DNA of 64,000 nucleotides from Parahaliea mediterranea (GTDB lineage Bacteria; Pseudomonadota; Gammaproteobacteria; Pseudomonadales; Halieaceae): contig NZ_QEWO01000003.1 of assembly GCF_003402235.1 (NCBI RefSeq), forward strand, positions 372,001 to 436,000. Direction: 5' to 3'. Shown here in pieces: positions 37,130-46,185 of this stretch. Position 1 is the stretch's first letter. The number at the start of each line of letters is the position of its first letter. Both the position numbers and the translations under genes were made by a program. The notes below the pieces were generated by a model that saw nothing but the letters and a program-made list of their open reading frames with translations, did not search any database and was not told the DNA's origin.

Positions 37130-38044
37130 ATGAAAAACCCTCCCAGCAAGCTAGACTTTGTCGTCTATGCGCCAAAATTTGATGAGAACTCAGGTGGCGC
37201 CATTGCATTACACCGCCTCTGCCACATACTTCGCCAATTAGGACAACGCGCTTTCCTTTGGCCCATTAGCAAACCATCACCTATAAAGCATTCGAATCTC
37301 TCTCTTAAATTACGAGAATGTCATTTTCTGATTAATAAATTCCGAAATGGTGAATTCTACAAGAATCCGGGCTTTGATACCCCGACTGCAACTCCAGAGA
37401 CACTTCTAAACGCAATCGCTGTGTACCCTGAGATTATTAATGGTGACCCCATGGGCTGTGGACGCTGTGTAAGGTGGTTTTTGCATAAACCGGGATTTCA
37501 CACAGGCCGCATAGAGTATGGTTCAGGCGACTTAATGTTTTACTATCAGGATACTTTCCGCTCCAATGTTCCGAACCTAATTGATGGAGGCTTACTCCAG
37601 ACCTTATGGGTCCGTGACGATATTTATCATGAACCTGAAACCATCAGATTTCCACGCTCCGGTGAATGCCACATGATACGAAAAGGTGCGCCAACTAGAA
37701 ATTTTCACAGTGAGCAATCACTTAAGCTAGACGGGTTAAGTCATAAAGAAATTGCCACGGCCTTTCAGCAGCGGGAGATATTTTACTCTTATGACCCTTA
37801 CACTATGTACTCCTCTTATGCAGCAGCATGCGGTTGTGATTCAATTGTTGTACCGCCGGCAGGAATGTCTAAGAGGGACTGGTATCAGGACGAGCGGAAG
37901 CGCTTTGGCATTGCATTCGGGATGGATGAAATTAGTTGGGCGCGAGCTACCCGAGCTAAGGCGCTGGAATCTATGAGACTTGAAGAAAAGAACGCGATAG
38001 ACTCTACCCTTCGATTTATAGAGATTTGTAATAGCTATTTTTAA
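37130..38044 (+). CDS. WavQ-like putative glycosyltransferase
   Basis: The 304-aa protein starts FVVYAPKFDENSGGAIALHR, a nucleotide-sugar transferase-like N-terminus with a GG-x-x-x-LH turn. RWFLHKPGFHTGRIEYGSGD and YSYDPYTMYSSYAAACGCDS follow. The pattern recalls the lipopolysaccharide core protein WavQ of Vibrio, though I could not check it. ATG 37130 directly follows the flippase stop. It is the last gene of the AT-rich block, followed by 214 bp without a gene. Confidence 0.6.
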   Translation: MKNPPSKLDFVVYAPKFDENSGGAIALHRLCHILRQLGQRAFLWPISKPSPIKHSNLSLKLRECHFLINKFRNGEFYKNPGFDTPTATPETLLNAIAVYPEIINGDPMGCGRCVRWFLHKPGFHTGRIEYGSGDLMFYYQDTFRSNVPNLIDGGLLQTLWVRDDIYHEPETIRFPRSGECHMIRKGAPTRNFHSEQSLKLDGLSHKEIATAFQQREIFYSYDPYTMYSSYAAACGCDSIVVPPAGMSKRDWYQDERKRFGIAFGMDEISWARATRAKALESMRLEEKNAIDSTLRFIEICNSYF

Positions 38045-38258
38045 TATTATCTGAGCTGCCCTTAATACAAAAATTTTGGGTTATTTTTTGCTTTAAATCA
38101 CCTCTCATGGATGCCGGCCTGTATCATTAAGCTTGGCAACTACAATACGGCTGCCAGTCAAAATTCCTCCTAATGAACATGGGTTCGATTGTAATGCCTC
38201 CCATCTCCTTGCAAAGGGACAGTAGAATCAGCCTTCTGAATTATCACGAGCGTTTAGT

Positions 38259-38489
38259 ATGCCCAGCAAAAAGCCCACCCCCACCTTCGCCGACAACCTC
38301 GCCGCCCTGGAGCAGGTGATCGCCACGCTGGAAAGCAGCGAGACATCTCTGGAAGCCACCATGGCGGAGTTTGAGAAGGGCATTGGCCTGGTTCGCACGG
38401 CGCAGGATGAGCTGGCTAAGACGGAGCAGAAGGTTCAGCAGCTGCTGGCCGCCAGTGACGCGGAAGGCGAAGACGAGGCGGCAGGCTAG
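38259..38489 (+). CDS. xseB: Exodeoxyribonuclease VII small subunit
   Basis: XseB has 76 aa and pairs with XseA to degrade single-stranded DNA. The typical helical pattern is FADNLAALEQVIATLESSE then FEKGIGLVRTAQDELAKTEQ. The stop is followed at once by the GTG of ispA, so both are one transcript. In this window it is separated from dxs by the glycan cluster. Confidence 0.95.
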   Translation: MPSKKPTPTFADNLAALEQVIATLESSETSLEATMAEFEKGIGLVRTAQDELAKTEQKVQQLLAASDAEGEDEAAG

Positions 38490-39410
38490 GTGGACGCTTC
38501 TCTCGCGCTGTTTGTGGAGCAGTGCCGCGCGCAGTGTTCTGCGGCCCTGGCCAATCTGCCGGCGGATGGCCCGGGCATGCCGGCATCGCTCTCGGCGCCG
38601 CTGGCGCATGCGCTGGGCGGCGGCGGCAAGCTGATTCGCCCGGTGCTGTGCTGCGCGGCGGCCCGCGCTGTGGGTGGGGTCGAGGGCGTCGATGAGGGTG
38701 GCGATGAAAGCAGCGATGGGGCGGCAGGGGCGGTAGCTCCAGCGCTGGAGCTCATCCACACCTATTCCCTCATCCACGATGATCTGCCGGCGATGGACGA
38801 TGACGACCTGCGCCGGGGCCGGCCCACGCTGCACAAGGCTTTTGACGAGGCCACGGCGATTCTGGTGGGCGATGGCCTGCAGGCGCGGGCCTTTGAGCTG
38901 ATCGCCAACGCGCCGGGGCTATCCGCCGAGCAGAAGGTTCGCATGGTGAAGGTGCTGGCGCAGGCCTCGGGCTTTGCGGGCATGGTCGGCGGGCAGTTTG
39001 TGGACATCCAATCCACAGGCAAGGCGCTCGATCTGGAGGCGCTTCAAGCCATGCACGCGATGAAGACGGGTGCGCTGATTCGCGCTGCGGTGGCGCTGGG
39101 TGGCATTGCCGCCGGTGCAAGCGATACGCAACTGAACGCGCTGGACACCTACGCGGACCGCATTGGCCTGGCCTTCCAGGTAGTGGATGACATTCTGGAT
39201 GTGGAGAGCGACACGGCCACGCTCGGCAAGACCCAGGGCAAGGACGAGGCCGCTAACAAAGCGACCTATGTGAAGCTGCTGGGGCTTGAGGATGCACGGG
39301 CACAGGCAACGCGCCTGCTGGATGAGGCGCTGGGGGCGCTGGCGGAGTTTGGCGAGTCCGCGGATATGCTGCGGAACCTGGGGCGTTATATTGTGGAGCG
39401 GGATCGGTAG
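38490..39410 (+). CDS. ispA: (2E,6E)-farnesyl diphosphate synthase
   Basis: IspA condenses IPP with DMAPP and geranyl diphosphate to give farnesyl diphosphate. It has 306 aa. The first Asp-rich motif is LIHDDLPAMDDDDLRRGRPT and the second is QVVDDILDVESDTATLGK. GGGGKLIRPVL is the IPP-binding region. An Asp/Gly-rich insert (GVEGVDEGGDESSDGAAG) before the first motif is longer than usual. It starts with GTG just after the xseB stop. Confidence 0.96.
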   Translation: MDASLALFVEQCRAQCSAALANLPADGPGMPASLSAPLAHALGGGGKLIRPVLCCAAARAVGGVEGVDEGGDESSDGAAGAVAPALELIHTYSLIHDDLPAMDDDDLRRGRPTLHKAFDEATAILVGDGLQARAFELIANAPGLSAEQKVRMVKVLAQASGFAGMVGGQFVDIQSTGKALDLEALQAMHAMKTGALIRAAVALGGIAAGASDTQLNALDTYADRIGLAFQVVDDILDVESDTATLGKTQGKDEAANKATYVKLLGLEDARAQATRLLDEALGALAEFGESADMLRNLGRYIVERDR

Positions 39411-39466
39411 TTTTTTGAAGGCAGAGCAAGCTGGACAGCGCTATTCCAGCGAGTATGATTTGGGCA

Positions 39467-39676
39467 ATGAATACCCAGTTCAGTCAGCTGCCCGTAGAAG
39501 AGCGAATCCGCCTCGTCGAGGATTTGTGGGACAGCATCGCACAGGAACAATCCGCGATTCCACTCACCGCTGAACAAGCTACGGAGTTGGACAGACGGAT
39601 AGCCGCATTCGAGCAGGATCAGCGATCAGGGCGGGGGGCACATGACGCAATTGAAGAAATTCGAAGGCAATTGTAA
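39467..39676 (+). CDS. Antitoxin of RelE/ParE-type pair (addiction module family)
   Basis: The 69-aa acidic protein begins MNTQFSQLPVEERIRLVEDL, followed by WDSIAQEQ and LTAEQATELDRRIAAFEQD. This is the pattern of the CHP02574 addiction-module antitoxins: an N-terminal dimer/DNA-binding helix and a C-terminal toxin-binding tail. ATG 39467 is preferred over 39455. It overlaps the toxin start by one base (TAATG). Confidence 0.85.
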   Translation: MNTQFSQLPVEERIRLVEDLWDSIAQEQSAIPLTAEQATELDRRIAAFEQDQRSGRGAHDAIEEIRRQL

Positions 39677-39972
39677 TGCTTGCCATCCGCATCAGGGACG
39701 AAGCGGAACAAGACTTAAAAGAAGCCGCCCAATGGTATGAAAGGCAGCGATCAGGCCTTGGACACCAGTTTCTGAATCAAGTACTCATCGCACTGGACGC
39801 CATTGGCGCCAATCCAACGTCCTTCCCGGTCGCCTATCGCAAGACCAGAAGAGCCCTTATCAGGCGCTTTCCTTTCGCCATCTTCTATAGGATTCTCCCG
39901 GACGAGATTCTCGTACTCGCTGTATTGCATGGTAGTCGAAGCCCTGGAAACTGGAAAACCCGTATAGCCTGA
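39676..39972 (+). CDS. RelE/ParE-family toxin
   Basis: The 98-aa basic protein begins MLAIRIRDEAEQDLKEAAQW and continues YERQRSGLGHQFLNQVLIAL, with RALIRRFPFAIFYRILPDEI and VLAVLHGSR, the typical RelE/ParE core. Its target (mRNA on the ribosome or gyrase) cannot be told from sequence alone. It is coupled to the antitoxin. The pair lies between ispA and ribA, with lower GC than either. Confidence 0.88.
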   Translation: MLAIRIRDEAEQDLKEAAQWYERQRSGLGHQFLNQVLIALDAIGANPTSFPVAYRKTRRALIRRFPFAIFYRILPDEILVLAVLHGSRSPGNWKTRIA

Positions 39973-39991
39973 CTGGAAACACTCAGCGCAG

Positions 39992-40582
39992 CTAATCGTT
40001 GAACAAATGCCCCAGCTTGGCGCCTTTGGTCTGCAGGTATTTCTCGTTGTGGGGGTTGCAGTCGGTGTGCAGGGGAATGCGCTCCACCACGTTCACGCCG
40101 GCGGCTTCCAGGGCGGCGACTTTGCGGGGGTTGTTGGTCATCAGGCGCACCTGCTGGATGTTGAGGTGTTGCAGCATGGGGCCGAGGATGGAGTAGTCGC
40201 GCATGTCGGCGCCAAAGCCCAGCTGTTCGTTGGCCTCTACGGTGTCGGCGCCGGCGTCCTGCAGTTTGTAGGCGCGGATTTTGTTCAGCAGGCCAATGCC
40301 GCGCCCTTCCTGGCGCAGGTAGAACAGCGCGCCACGGCCCGCCTCGGAGATGGCCTTGAGCGCCGCTTCCAGCTGGTTGCCGCAGTCGCAGCGCAGGCTG
40401 AACAGGGCATCGCCGGTCAGGCACTCGGAGTGGATGCGGGCCAGCACCGGCTCGCCGTCGGCAACGTCGCCCATGGTCAGCACTACGTGCTCTTTATTGG
40501 CCTGGGCGTCCTCAAAGCCGTGCATATCAAACACGCCCCAATCGGTGGGCAGGCGGGCTGTTTCTACGTAGCGTGTGGGCAC
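39992..40582 (-). CDS. ribA: GTP cyclohydrolase II
   Basis: RibA opens GTP to start riboflavin synthesis. It has 196 aa. Zinc ligands are seen in [20 protein letters not shown], with [20 protein letters not shown] and [12 protein letters not shown] for GTP binding. It starts with GTG at 40582 and lines up with the E. coli start. No ribB fusion is present. It is convergent with the toxin-antitoxin pair. Confidence 0.96.
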   Translation of the reverse strand: MPTRYVETARLPTDWGVFDMHGFEDAQANKEHVVLTMGDVADGEPVLARIHSECLTGDALFSLRCDCGNQLEAALKAISEAGRGALFYLRQEGRGIGLLNKIRAYKLQDAGADTVEANEQLGFGADMRDYSILGPMLQHLNIQQVRLMTNNPRKVAALEAAGVNVVERIPLHTDCNPHNEKYLQTKGAKLGHLFND

Positions 40583-40768
40583 TTGCGGGCCTTGGGGGTC
40601 TGAAAAAGGGCGGACATTCTACCACTTTAGGCCACGGGCGCGAGTTATGGCGCCACTTCACCTAACCTCTCAAATTTTCGCCCGTCGCGCTGAGAGTATC
40701 CACCGTCATGCACCCGGCAACCTCCCGCCCTCCCCTATCCTGCTTGTGCTATCTGCCTGGTGCAGACC
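40583..40768. other. Gap between ribA and the toxin remnant
   Basis: Together with the remnant this makes 327 bp between ribA and the orphan antitoxin. I see no other coding frame, tRNA or clear palindrome in it. It must hold the ribA promoter (minus strand), but no good -35/-10 pair stands out. Confidence 0.4.
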
Positions 40769-40894
40769 ATGGCACCAAGTGCTACCATTTGTCGCGAGAG
40801 CGTGCGAAGGCACCTTGTGCGCATCTATAAACTCAAGGCATTTAGCCGCTGGGCAGCCAAAGAGGGGCTTACCGATCGCGCGCGGGTGTGTTGA
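40769..40894 (+). pseudogene. Truncated RelE/HigB-type toxin remnant
   Basis: A frame starting at GTG 40817 behind GAAGG (or ATG 40769) reads VRIYKLKAFSRWAAKEGLTD then RARVC and stops. VRIYKLKAFSRWAAKEGL is the conserved N-terminus of HigB/RelE-type toxins, whose full length is about 100 aa. Only about 26 to 41 codons remain, and the rest of the gene is missing before the antitoxin ATG 15 bp later. The two symmetric starts make a short expressed peptide possible, but a toxin fold is not. Confidence 0.7.
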
Positions 40895-40909
40895 TAGAGG
40901 TAATCGCCG

Positions 40910-41215
40910 ATGAGTAAATCCATTCTGGATGTTGTGCATGAAAGTGCGAAAGACCTGCATAAAGCAGGCGTCATGGATGAACTGACGCTGCGTGAGTTTG
41001 ATGCGCTGTGCCTGCCACCGGTAAAGCCCCTGAACGCTGCCGATATTCGACGTATCCGCAAGGAGGCGAAGGCCAGCCAGGCAGTATTTGCAGCTTATTT
41101 GAATACCAGCTTATCGACGGTGCAAAAATGGGAACGGGGCGCAAAAAGACCCAATGGTCCATCCCTGAAATTGCTCAACCTGGTGGCAGAGAAGGGGCTG
41201 CAGGTGCTCGCCTGA
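40910..41215 (+). CDS. HTH antitoxin/regulator (HigA/NadS-like), orphan
   Basis: The 101-aa protein has a helix-turn-helix of the XRE type (IRRIRKEAKASQAVFAAYLN then TSLSTVQKWERGAKRPNGPS), with LKLLNLVAEKGLQVLA at the end. This is the HigA/NadS pattern of antitoxins that repress their own operon. The ATG follows a weak AGAGG. It lies 15 bp after the toxin remnant. With the toxin lost, it may act as an orphan regulator or neutralise related toxins. Confidence 0.85.
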   Translation: MSKSILDVVHESAKDLHKAGVMDELTLREFDALCLPPVKPLNAADIRRIRKEAKASQAVFAAYLNTSLSTVQKWERGAKRPNGPSLKLLNLVAEKGLQVLA

Positions 41216-41365
41216 GCAGATTCAGTCTGGTCACACGCCCCTGCATCCTACGCCCGCGCTTCCCTCTTCCCCATCCTCCACCCCCACCGCTTGCGACACA
41301 ACCTGCGAGTAGTATCATCACTATCCCTCACCCATCCATAAGCCATAATCACGGATAGCCAAGCC

Positions 41366-43297
41366 ATGTCTGAATCCCGCGTATACCCGGTTCCTGCCAG
41401 TTTTGCCGACGCCCACATCAACGCGCAGCGCTACCGCGCCATGTACGATCGCTCCATCAGTGACCCGGCCGGGTTCTGGGGCGAGCAGGCGGAGGAATTT
41501 TTGAGCTGGGACAAGCCCTGGGACACGGTGGTGAGCGCCGACCTGGCCGCCGGCAAGGCCGAGTGGTTTGCCGGCGGCAAGCTGAATGTGAGCGTGAACT
41601 GCATTGACCGCCATCTGCCCACACGCGCGCAGCAGACGGCTTTTATCTGGGAGGGGGACGACCCCGCGGACAGCAAGCACATTACCTACGCCGCTTTGCA
41701 CGAAGCGGTGTGCCGCCTGGCCAATGCCCTGCGCGAGCGGGGCGTGAAGAAGGGCGACCGGGTGTGCATTTATATGCCGATGATCCCCGAGGCCGCCTAC
41801 GCCATGCTGGCCTGCGCGCGCATTGGCGCCATTCACTCGGTGGTGTTCGGCGGCTTCTCGCCAGAGGCCCTGAAGGACCGCATTCTGGATTCCGACTGCC
41901 AGGCGCTGATTACCGCCGACGAGGGCCTGCGCGGCGGCAAGAAGGTGCCGCTGAAGGCCAACGCCGACACCGCCCTCGCCGCCTGCCCCAAGGTACACAC
42001 TTGCCTGGTGGTTAAGCGCACCGGTGGCGAGGTGAACTGGCAGGAAGGGCGGGATGTCTGGTATCACGAGACCACCGCCGCCGCGGCCGCCGATTGCGAG
42101 CCCGAGAGCATGGACGCGGAGGACCCGCTGTTCATCCTGTATACCTCCGGCTCCACCGGCAAGCCCAAGGGCGTGCTGCACACCACCGCCGGCTATTTGC
42201 TGCAGAGCGCCATGACCTTCAAGTACACCTTTGATTACCACGAGGGCGAGGTGTACTGGTGCACCGCCGATGTGGGCTGGGTCACCGGCCACACCTACAT
42301 TGTTTACGGCCCCCTGGCCAACGGCGCCACCTCGCTGATGTTTGAGGGCGTGCCCACCTACCCGGACGCGGGCCGCTGCTGGGAGGTGATCGACAAGCAC
42401 CAGGTGGCCACCTTTTACACCGCTCCCACCGCCATCCGCGCCCTGCACGCGGTGGGCGATGAGCCAGTGAAGCGCTCATCCCGCGCCAGCCTGCGCCTGC
42501 TGGGCAGTGTGGGCGAGCCGATCAACCCGGAGGCCTGGGAGTGGTACTACCGGGTTGTGGGCGATTCCCGCTGCCCCATTGTGGACACCTGGTGGCAGAC
42601 CGAGACCGGCGCGCAGATGATTACCCCCCTGCCCGGCGCCACCGACCTCAAGCCCGGCTCCGCGTCCTTCCCCATGTTCGGCGTGGAGCTGGCACTGCTG
42701 AACGAGGACGGCTCGGAAATCGAAGGCCCCGGCGCCGGCTACCTGGTAGTGAAGTCCAGCTGGCCCAGCCAGATTCGCACCGTGTACGGCGATCACCAGC
42801 GCCTGATTGACACCTATTTCAGCACCTACCCCGGCTACTACTTCACCGGCGACGGCGCCACCCGCGACGCCGATGGCTACTACTGGATTACCGGCCGGGT
42901 GGACGACGTGCTGAATGTGTCGGGCCACCGCATGGGCACCGCGGAAGTGGAGAGCGCCCTGGTGCTGCACGACAAGGTAGCCGAGGCGGCGGTGGTGGGC
43001 TTCCCCCACGACATCAAGGGCCAGGGCATCTACTGCTACGTTACCCTGATGGATGGCGAGGAGCCCTCGGACGCCCTGAAAAAAGAACTGGTGGACCTCT
43101 GCGTGCAGGAAATCGGCCCCATTGCCAAGCCCGACGTTATCCAGTGGGCGCCGGGCCTGCCGAAGACCCGCTCCGGCAAGATCATGCGCCGCATCCTGCG
43201 CAAAATCGCCGAGAACGAACTGGGCAGCCTGGGGGATACCTCCACCCTGGCGGACCCGAGCGTGGTGGACAGCCTGATCGAGAACCGCGCCAGCTAA
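41366..43297 (+). CDS. acs: Acetyl-CoA synthetase
   Basis: Acs turns acetate, ATP and CoA into acetyl-CoA through acetyl-AMP. It has 643 aa. The AMP-binding P loop is [20 protein letters not shown], with [25 protein letters not shown] and the regulatory Lys in [10 protein letters not shown], which is acetylated in relatives. The start [20 protein letters not shown] matches the family. An alpha/beta-fold protein and a two-part symporter follow, making an acetate-use locus likely. Confidence 0.97.
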   Translation: MSESRVYPVPASFADAHINAQRYRAMYDRSISDPAGFWGEQAEEFLSWDKPWDTVVSADLAAGKAEWFAGGKLNVSVNCIDRHLPTRAQQTAFIWEGDDPADSKHITYAALHEAVCRLANALRERGVKKGDRVCIYMPMIPEAAYAMLACARIGAIHSVVFGGFSPEALKDRILDSDCQALITADEGLRGGKKVPLKANADTALAACPKVHTCLVVKRTGGEVNWQEGRDVWYHETTAAAAADCEPESMDAEDPLFILYTSGSTGKPKGVLHTTAGYLLQSAMTFKYTFDYHEGEVYWCTADVGWVTGHTYIVYGPLANGATSLMFEGVPTYPDAGRCWEVIDKHQVATFYTAPTAIRALHAVGDEPVKRSSRASLRLLGSVGEPINPEAWEWYYRVVGDSRCPIVDTWWQTETGAQMITPLPGATDLKPGSASFPMFGVELALLNEDGSEIEGPGAGYLVVKSSWPSQIRTVYGDHQRLIDTYFSTYPGYYFTGDGATRDADGYYWITGRVDDVLNVSGHRMGTAEVESALVLHDKVAEAAVVGFPHDIKGQGIYCYVTLMDGEEPSDALKKELVDLCVQEIGPIAKPDVIQWAPGLPKTRSGKIMRRILRKIAENELGSLGDTSTLADPSVVDSLIENRAS

Positions 43298-43364
43298 ACC
43301 GCCCACTGGCGCCCCGCCCCGCACTGGCCTACCTTGAAGGAGAGCTACCAGGGAGGGCGCCACC

Positions 43365-44447
43365 ATGTTTGTGATTACCAACCGGGTCCTGCACGAGGAA
43401 CGCGGCGGGCTGGAAGTGTTCGGCCACGAGCCCAACCCCAGCGGGCCCAACGAGCTGCGCCTGGTGGAGGTGACCGGCAGCACCCGCTTCACCACCACCG
43501 TGCTGGCCGACCGCCTCACCCGCGAGGAAGTTGAGGCGCTGGCCCTACAGCACCACCTGCCCATTGACCCCGACACCCCCTGGTACGCCAGCCTGCGGGT
43601 GGCCTGCGCGGTGTTCGACCAGGCCCGGCGGGAGGGCAAGCACATCCTGCTGCTGGTGCACGGCTACAACAACGACCTGCGGGATGTGTTCACCGCGGCG
43701 GTGGAACTGGAGCACCTGTACAACGTGATTGTGGTGCCCTTCTCCTGGCCCGCCAACGGCGGCGGCGCATTGAGCGGCACCCTGGCCTACAAGAACGACA
43801 AGGACGACGCCCGCTCGTCGGCCACCGCCCTGCACCGGGCGGTGGGCCTGCTGCACCGCTACCACGCCCTGCTCACTGCCGGCATTCAGGCCACGCTGCT
43901 GGAACAGGCCCGGCGCAAGCACCCCAACAGCCCGGAACAGGCCCAGGCCCTGTTCACCCGGCTGCTGGAAAAGGAGTGCAGCCTGACCCTCAACCTGCTG
44001 TGCCACAGCATGGGCAATTACCTGGCCAAGTATGCCTCCATGCCCGGCGACAGCAGCCTGCGCCAGCTGGTGTTTGACAATATCGCCCTGGTGGCGGCCG
44101 ACGCCAACAACCCCGGGCACGAGCAGTGGGTGCCACGCCTGCAGTGCCGCAACCGGCTGTATGTAGTGATCAACGAAAACGACTACGCCCTGAAGTGGTC
44201 GCGGCGCAAACCCGGCGGCGAGCAGCGCGAGCGGCTGGGGCAACACACCCGCAACCTGCTGGCGCGCAATGCCAACTATGTGGATGTCACCGCCAGCCGC
44301 GGGGTGGGCGCCGATCACAGCTACTTCAAGGGCAAGCCGGTGGCGGGCAACGCCGGACTGAAGCGGATGTTCAAGCTCATGTTTGAAGGCGGCAATGCCG
44401 AGGCCGCCCTCACCTACCACGTCGACCGCAACCTCTACCGCCTGTAG
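43365..44447 (+). CDS. Alpha/beta-hydrolase-fold protein (DUF900-like)
   Basis: The 360-aa protein has ILLLVHGYNNDLRDVFTAAV (oxyanion strand) and a nucleophile-type turn LLCHSMGNYLAKYASMPG, where the usual first Gly of GxSxG is Cys-His-Ser-Met-Gly. VVAADANN and DHSYFKG may hold the Asp and His. The substrate is unknown. The ATG follows GGGAGGG, 67 bp after acs. It is convergent with the symporter large subunit, only 7 bp apart. Confidence 0.75.
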   Translation: MFVITNRVLHEERGGLEVFGHEPNPSGPNELRLVEVTGSTRFTTTVLADRLTREEVEALALQHHLPIDPDTPWYASLRVACAVFDQARREGKHILLLVHGYNNDLRDVFTAAVELEHLYNVIVVPFSWPANGGGALSGTLAYKNDKDDARSSATALHRAVGLLHRYHALLTAGIQATLLEQARRKHPNSPEQAQALFTRLLEKECSLTLNLLCHSMGNYLAKYASMPGDSSLRQLVFDNIALVAADANNPGHEQWVPRLQCRNRLYVVINENDYALKWSRRKPGGEQRERLGQHTRNLLARNANYVDVTASRGVGADHSYFKGKPVAGNAGLKRMFKLMFEGGNAEAALTYHVDRNLYRL

Positions 44448-44454
44448 CCGGGCC

Positions 44455-46185
44455 TCAGTGCGCCTGCGCCTCACCGGCGCCGGCCGGCAGGCGGATGGAC
44501 TCCACCAGGTCCTGCACGTCTGCCGGCGGCCGGGCGGTGCAGCGAGAAACCACCATCGCCACCGCAAAGTTCACCAGCGCCCCCACCGCGCCAAAAGCAT
44601 TGGGCTCAATGCCAAAAAACCAGTTGGGCGGCATGTCGCCAAGGAAGCTGGTGGAAGCGATGAACATCACCCCCTTGTGCTGGAACACATACAGCAGGGT
44701 CACGCCCAGGCCCGCCAGCATACCGGCAATGGCGCCCTCGCGGTTCACCCGCAGGGAGAAGATGCCCATCATCAGCGCCGGGAAGATGGACGAGGCCGCC
44801 AGGCCGAAGGCCAGCGCCACGGTGCCAGCGGCAAAGCCCGGCGGGTTGAGGCCGAGATAGCCCGCGCCCAGCACCGCCAGTGCCATGGTGATGCGGCTGG
44901 CCAGCAGTTCGGCGCGCTCGGAGATGCCGGGGGCGATCATGCCCTTGAGCAGATCGTGGGAGATGGCCGAGGCAATTGCCAGCAGCAGCCCCGCCGCGGT
45001 GGACAGGGCCGCCGCCAGCCCGCCGGCGGCCACCAGGGCAATCATCCAGTTGGGCAGGCGGGCAATTTCCGGGTTGGCCAGCACCATGATGTCGTTGTCC
45101 ACAGTCACCATTTCGTTGCTGGCGGCATCGGCGCTGTACTGGATGCGGCCGTCGCCGTTTTTGTCCTCAAAGGCCAGCAGGCCGGTTTTTTCCCAGTTGC
45201 GAAACCACTGGGGCCGCTCCTCGTAGGCCAGGTACTGGCCCGGCGCCGGCTCAATGGTCTGGTTGAAGTTGAGCCGCGCCATGCCGGCCACCGCCGGCGC
45301 GGTGGTGTAGAGGATGGCAATGAACAGCAGGGCCCAGCCCGCCGAGCTGCGCGCACCCTGCACCGAGGGCACGGTAAAAAAGCGGATGATCACATGGGGC
45401 AGCCCGGCGGTGCCGATCATCAGCGACAGGGTGTAGGCGAACATATTGAGGGTGCTGAGGCGGGCTGAGGTGGTGTACTGGTCGAACCCGAGGTCGGTGA
45501 CAATCAGATCCAGCCTATCCAGCAGCCAGGTGTCGGTGCCGGCAATTTTGCTGCCCAGCCCCAGCTGGGGGATGGGATTGTTGGTCAGTTGCAGGCTGAT
45601 AAAAATCGCCGGAATGGTAAAGGCGGTGATCAGCACGCAGTACTGGGCGATCTGGGTGTAGGTGATGCCCTTCATGCCCCCCAGCACCGAGTAGCAGAAC
45701 ACAATGGCCATGCCCACCAGCAGGCCGGTTTCGTAGTCCACTTCCAAAAAGCGGGAAAAGGCCACCCCCACACCTTTCATCTGGCCAATCACATAGGTGA
45801 CTGAGCAGATGATCAGGCACAACACCGCCACCGCCCGGGCGCTGCGGGAATAGTAACGGTCGCCAATAAACTCCGGCACGGTGAACTTGCCGTACTTGCG
45901 CAGGTAGGGCGCCAGCAGCATGGCCAGCAGCACGAAGCCGCCGGTCCAGCCCATCAAAAACACCGAGCCGCCGTAGCCCATGAAGGCGATCATGCCGGCC
46001 ATGGAGATGAAGGACGCCGCCGACATCCAGTCCGCCGCGGTGGCCATGCCGTTGGCCACGGGCCCCACGCCGCCGCCGGCCACGTAGAACTCGCGGGTGG
46101 AGCCGGCCCGGGACCACAGGGCAATGCCGATATAAAGCACGAAGGTGGCGCCCACCACCAGGTAGGACAGGGTGCGTAAATCCAT
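44455..46185 (-). CDS. Sodium:solute symporter, large subunit (VC_2705-type, ActP-like)
   Basis: The 576-aa SSS-family protein has about 13 helices and the family signature regions MATAADWMSAASFISMAGMI and GMKGITYTQIAQYCVLITAF. A loop near residues 325-360 has DKNGDGRIQYSAD, an EF-hand-like calcium loop lacking the twelfth-position Glu. It overlaps the small subunit gene by one base. Acs being close by makes a carboxylate such as acetate a likely substrate, by inference. Confidence 0.9.
   Translation of the reverse strand: MDLRTLSYLVVGATFVLYIGIALWSRAGSTREFYVAGGGVGPVANGMATAADWMSAASFISMAGMIAFMGYGGSVFLMGWTGGFVLLAMLLAPYLRKYGKFTVPEFIGDRYYSRSARAVAVLCLIICSVTYVIGQMKGVGVAFSRFLEVDYETGLLVGMAIVFCYSVLGGMKGITYTQIAQYCVLITAFTIPAIFISLQLTNNPIPQLGLGSKIAGTDTWLLDRLDLIVTDLGFDQYTTSARLSTLNMFAYTLSLMIGTAGLPHVIIRFFTVPSVQGARSSAGWALLFIAILYTTAPAVAGMARLNFNQTIEPAPGQYLAYEERPQWFRNWEKTGLLAFEDKNGDGRIQYSADAASNEMVTVDNDIMVLANPEIARLPNWMIALVAAGGLAAALSTAAGLLLAIASAISHDLLKGMIAPGISERAELLASRITMALAVLGAGYLGLNPPGFAAGTVALAFGLAASSIFPALMMGIFSLRVNREGAIAGMLAGLGVTLLYVFQHKGVMFIASTSFLGDMPPNWFFGIEPNAFGAVGALVNFAVAMVVSRCTARPPADVQDLVESIRLPAGAGEAQAH

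Noticed and set aside
38045-38258. Possible terminator or small gene after the glycan cluster
   Set aside because: There is only a weak CAAAATTTTG palindrome and T runs without a GC stem; no frame with a start and ribosome binding site was found.
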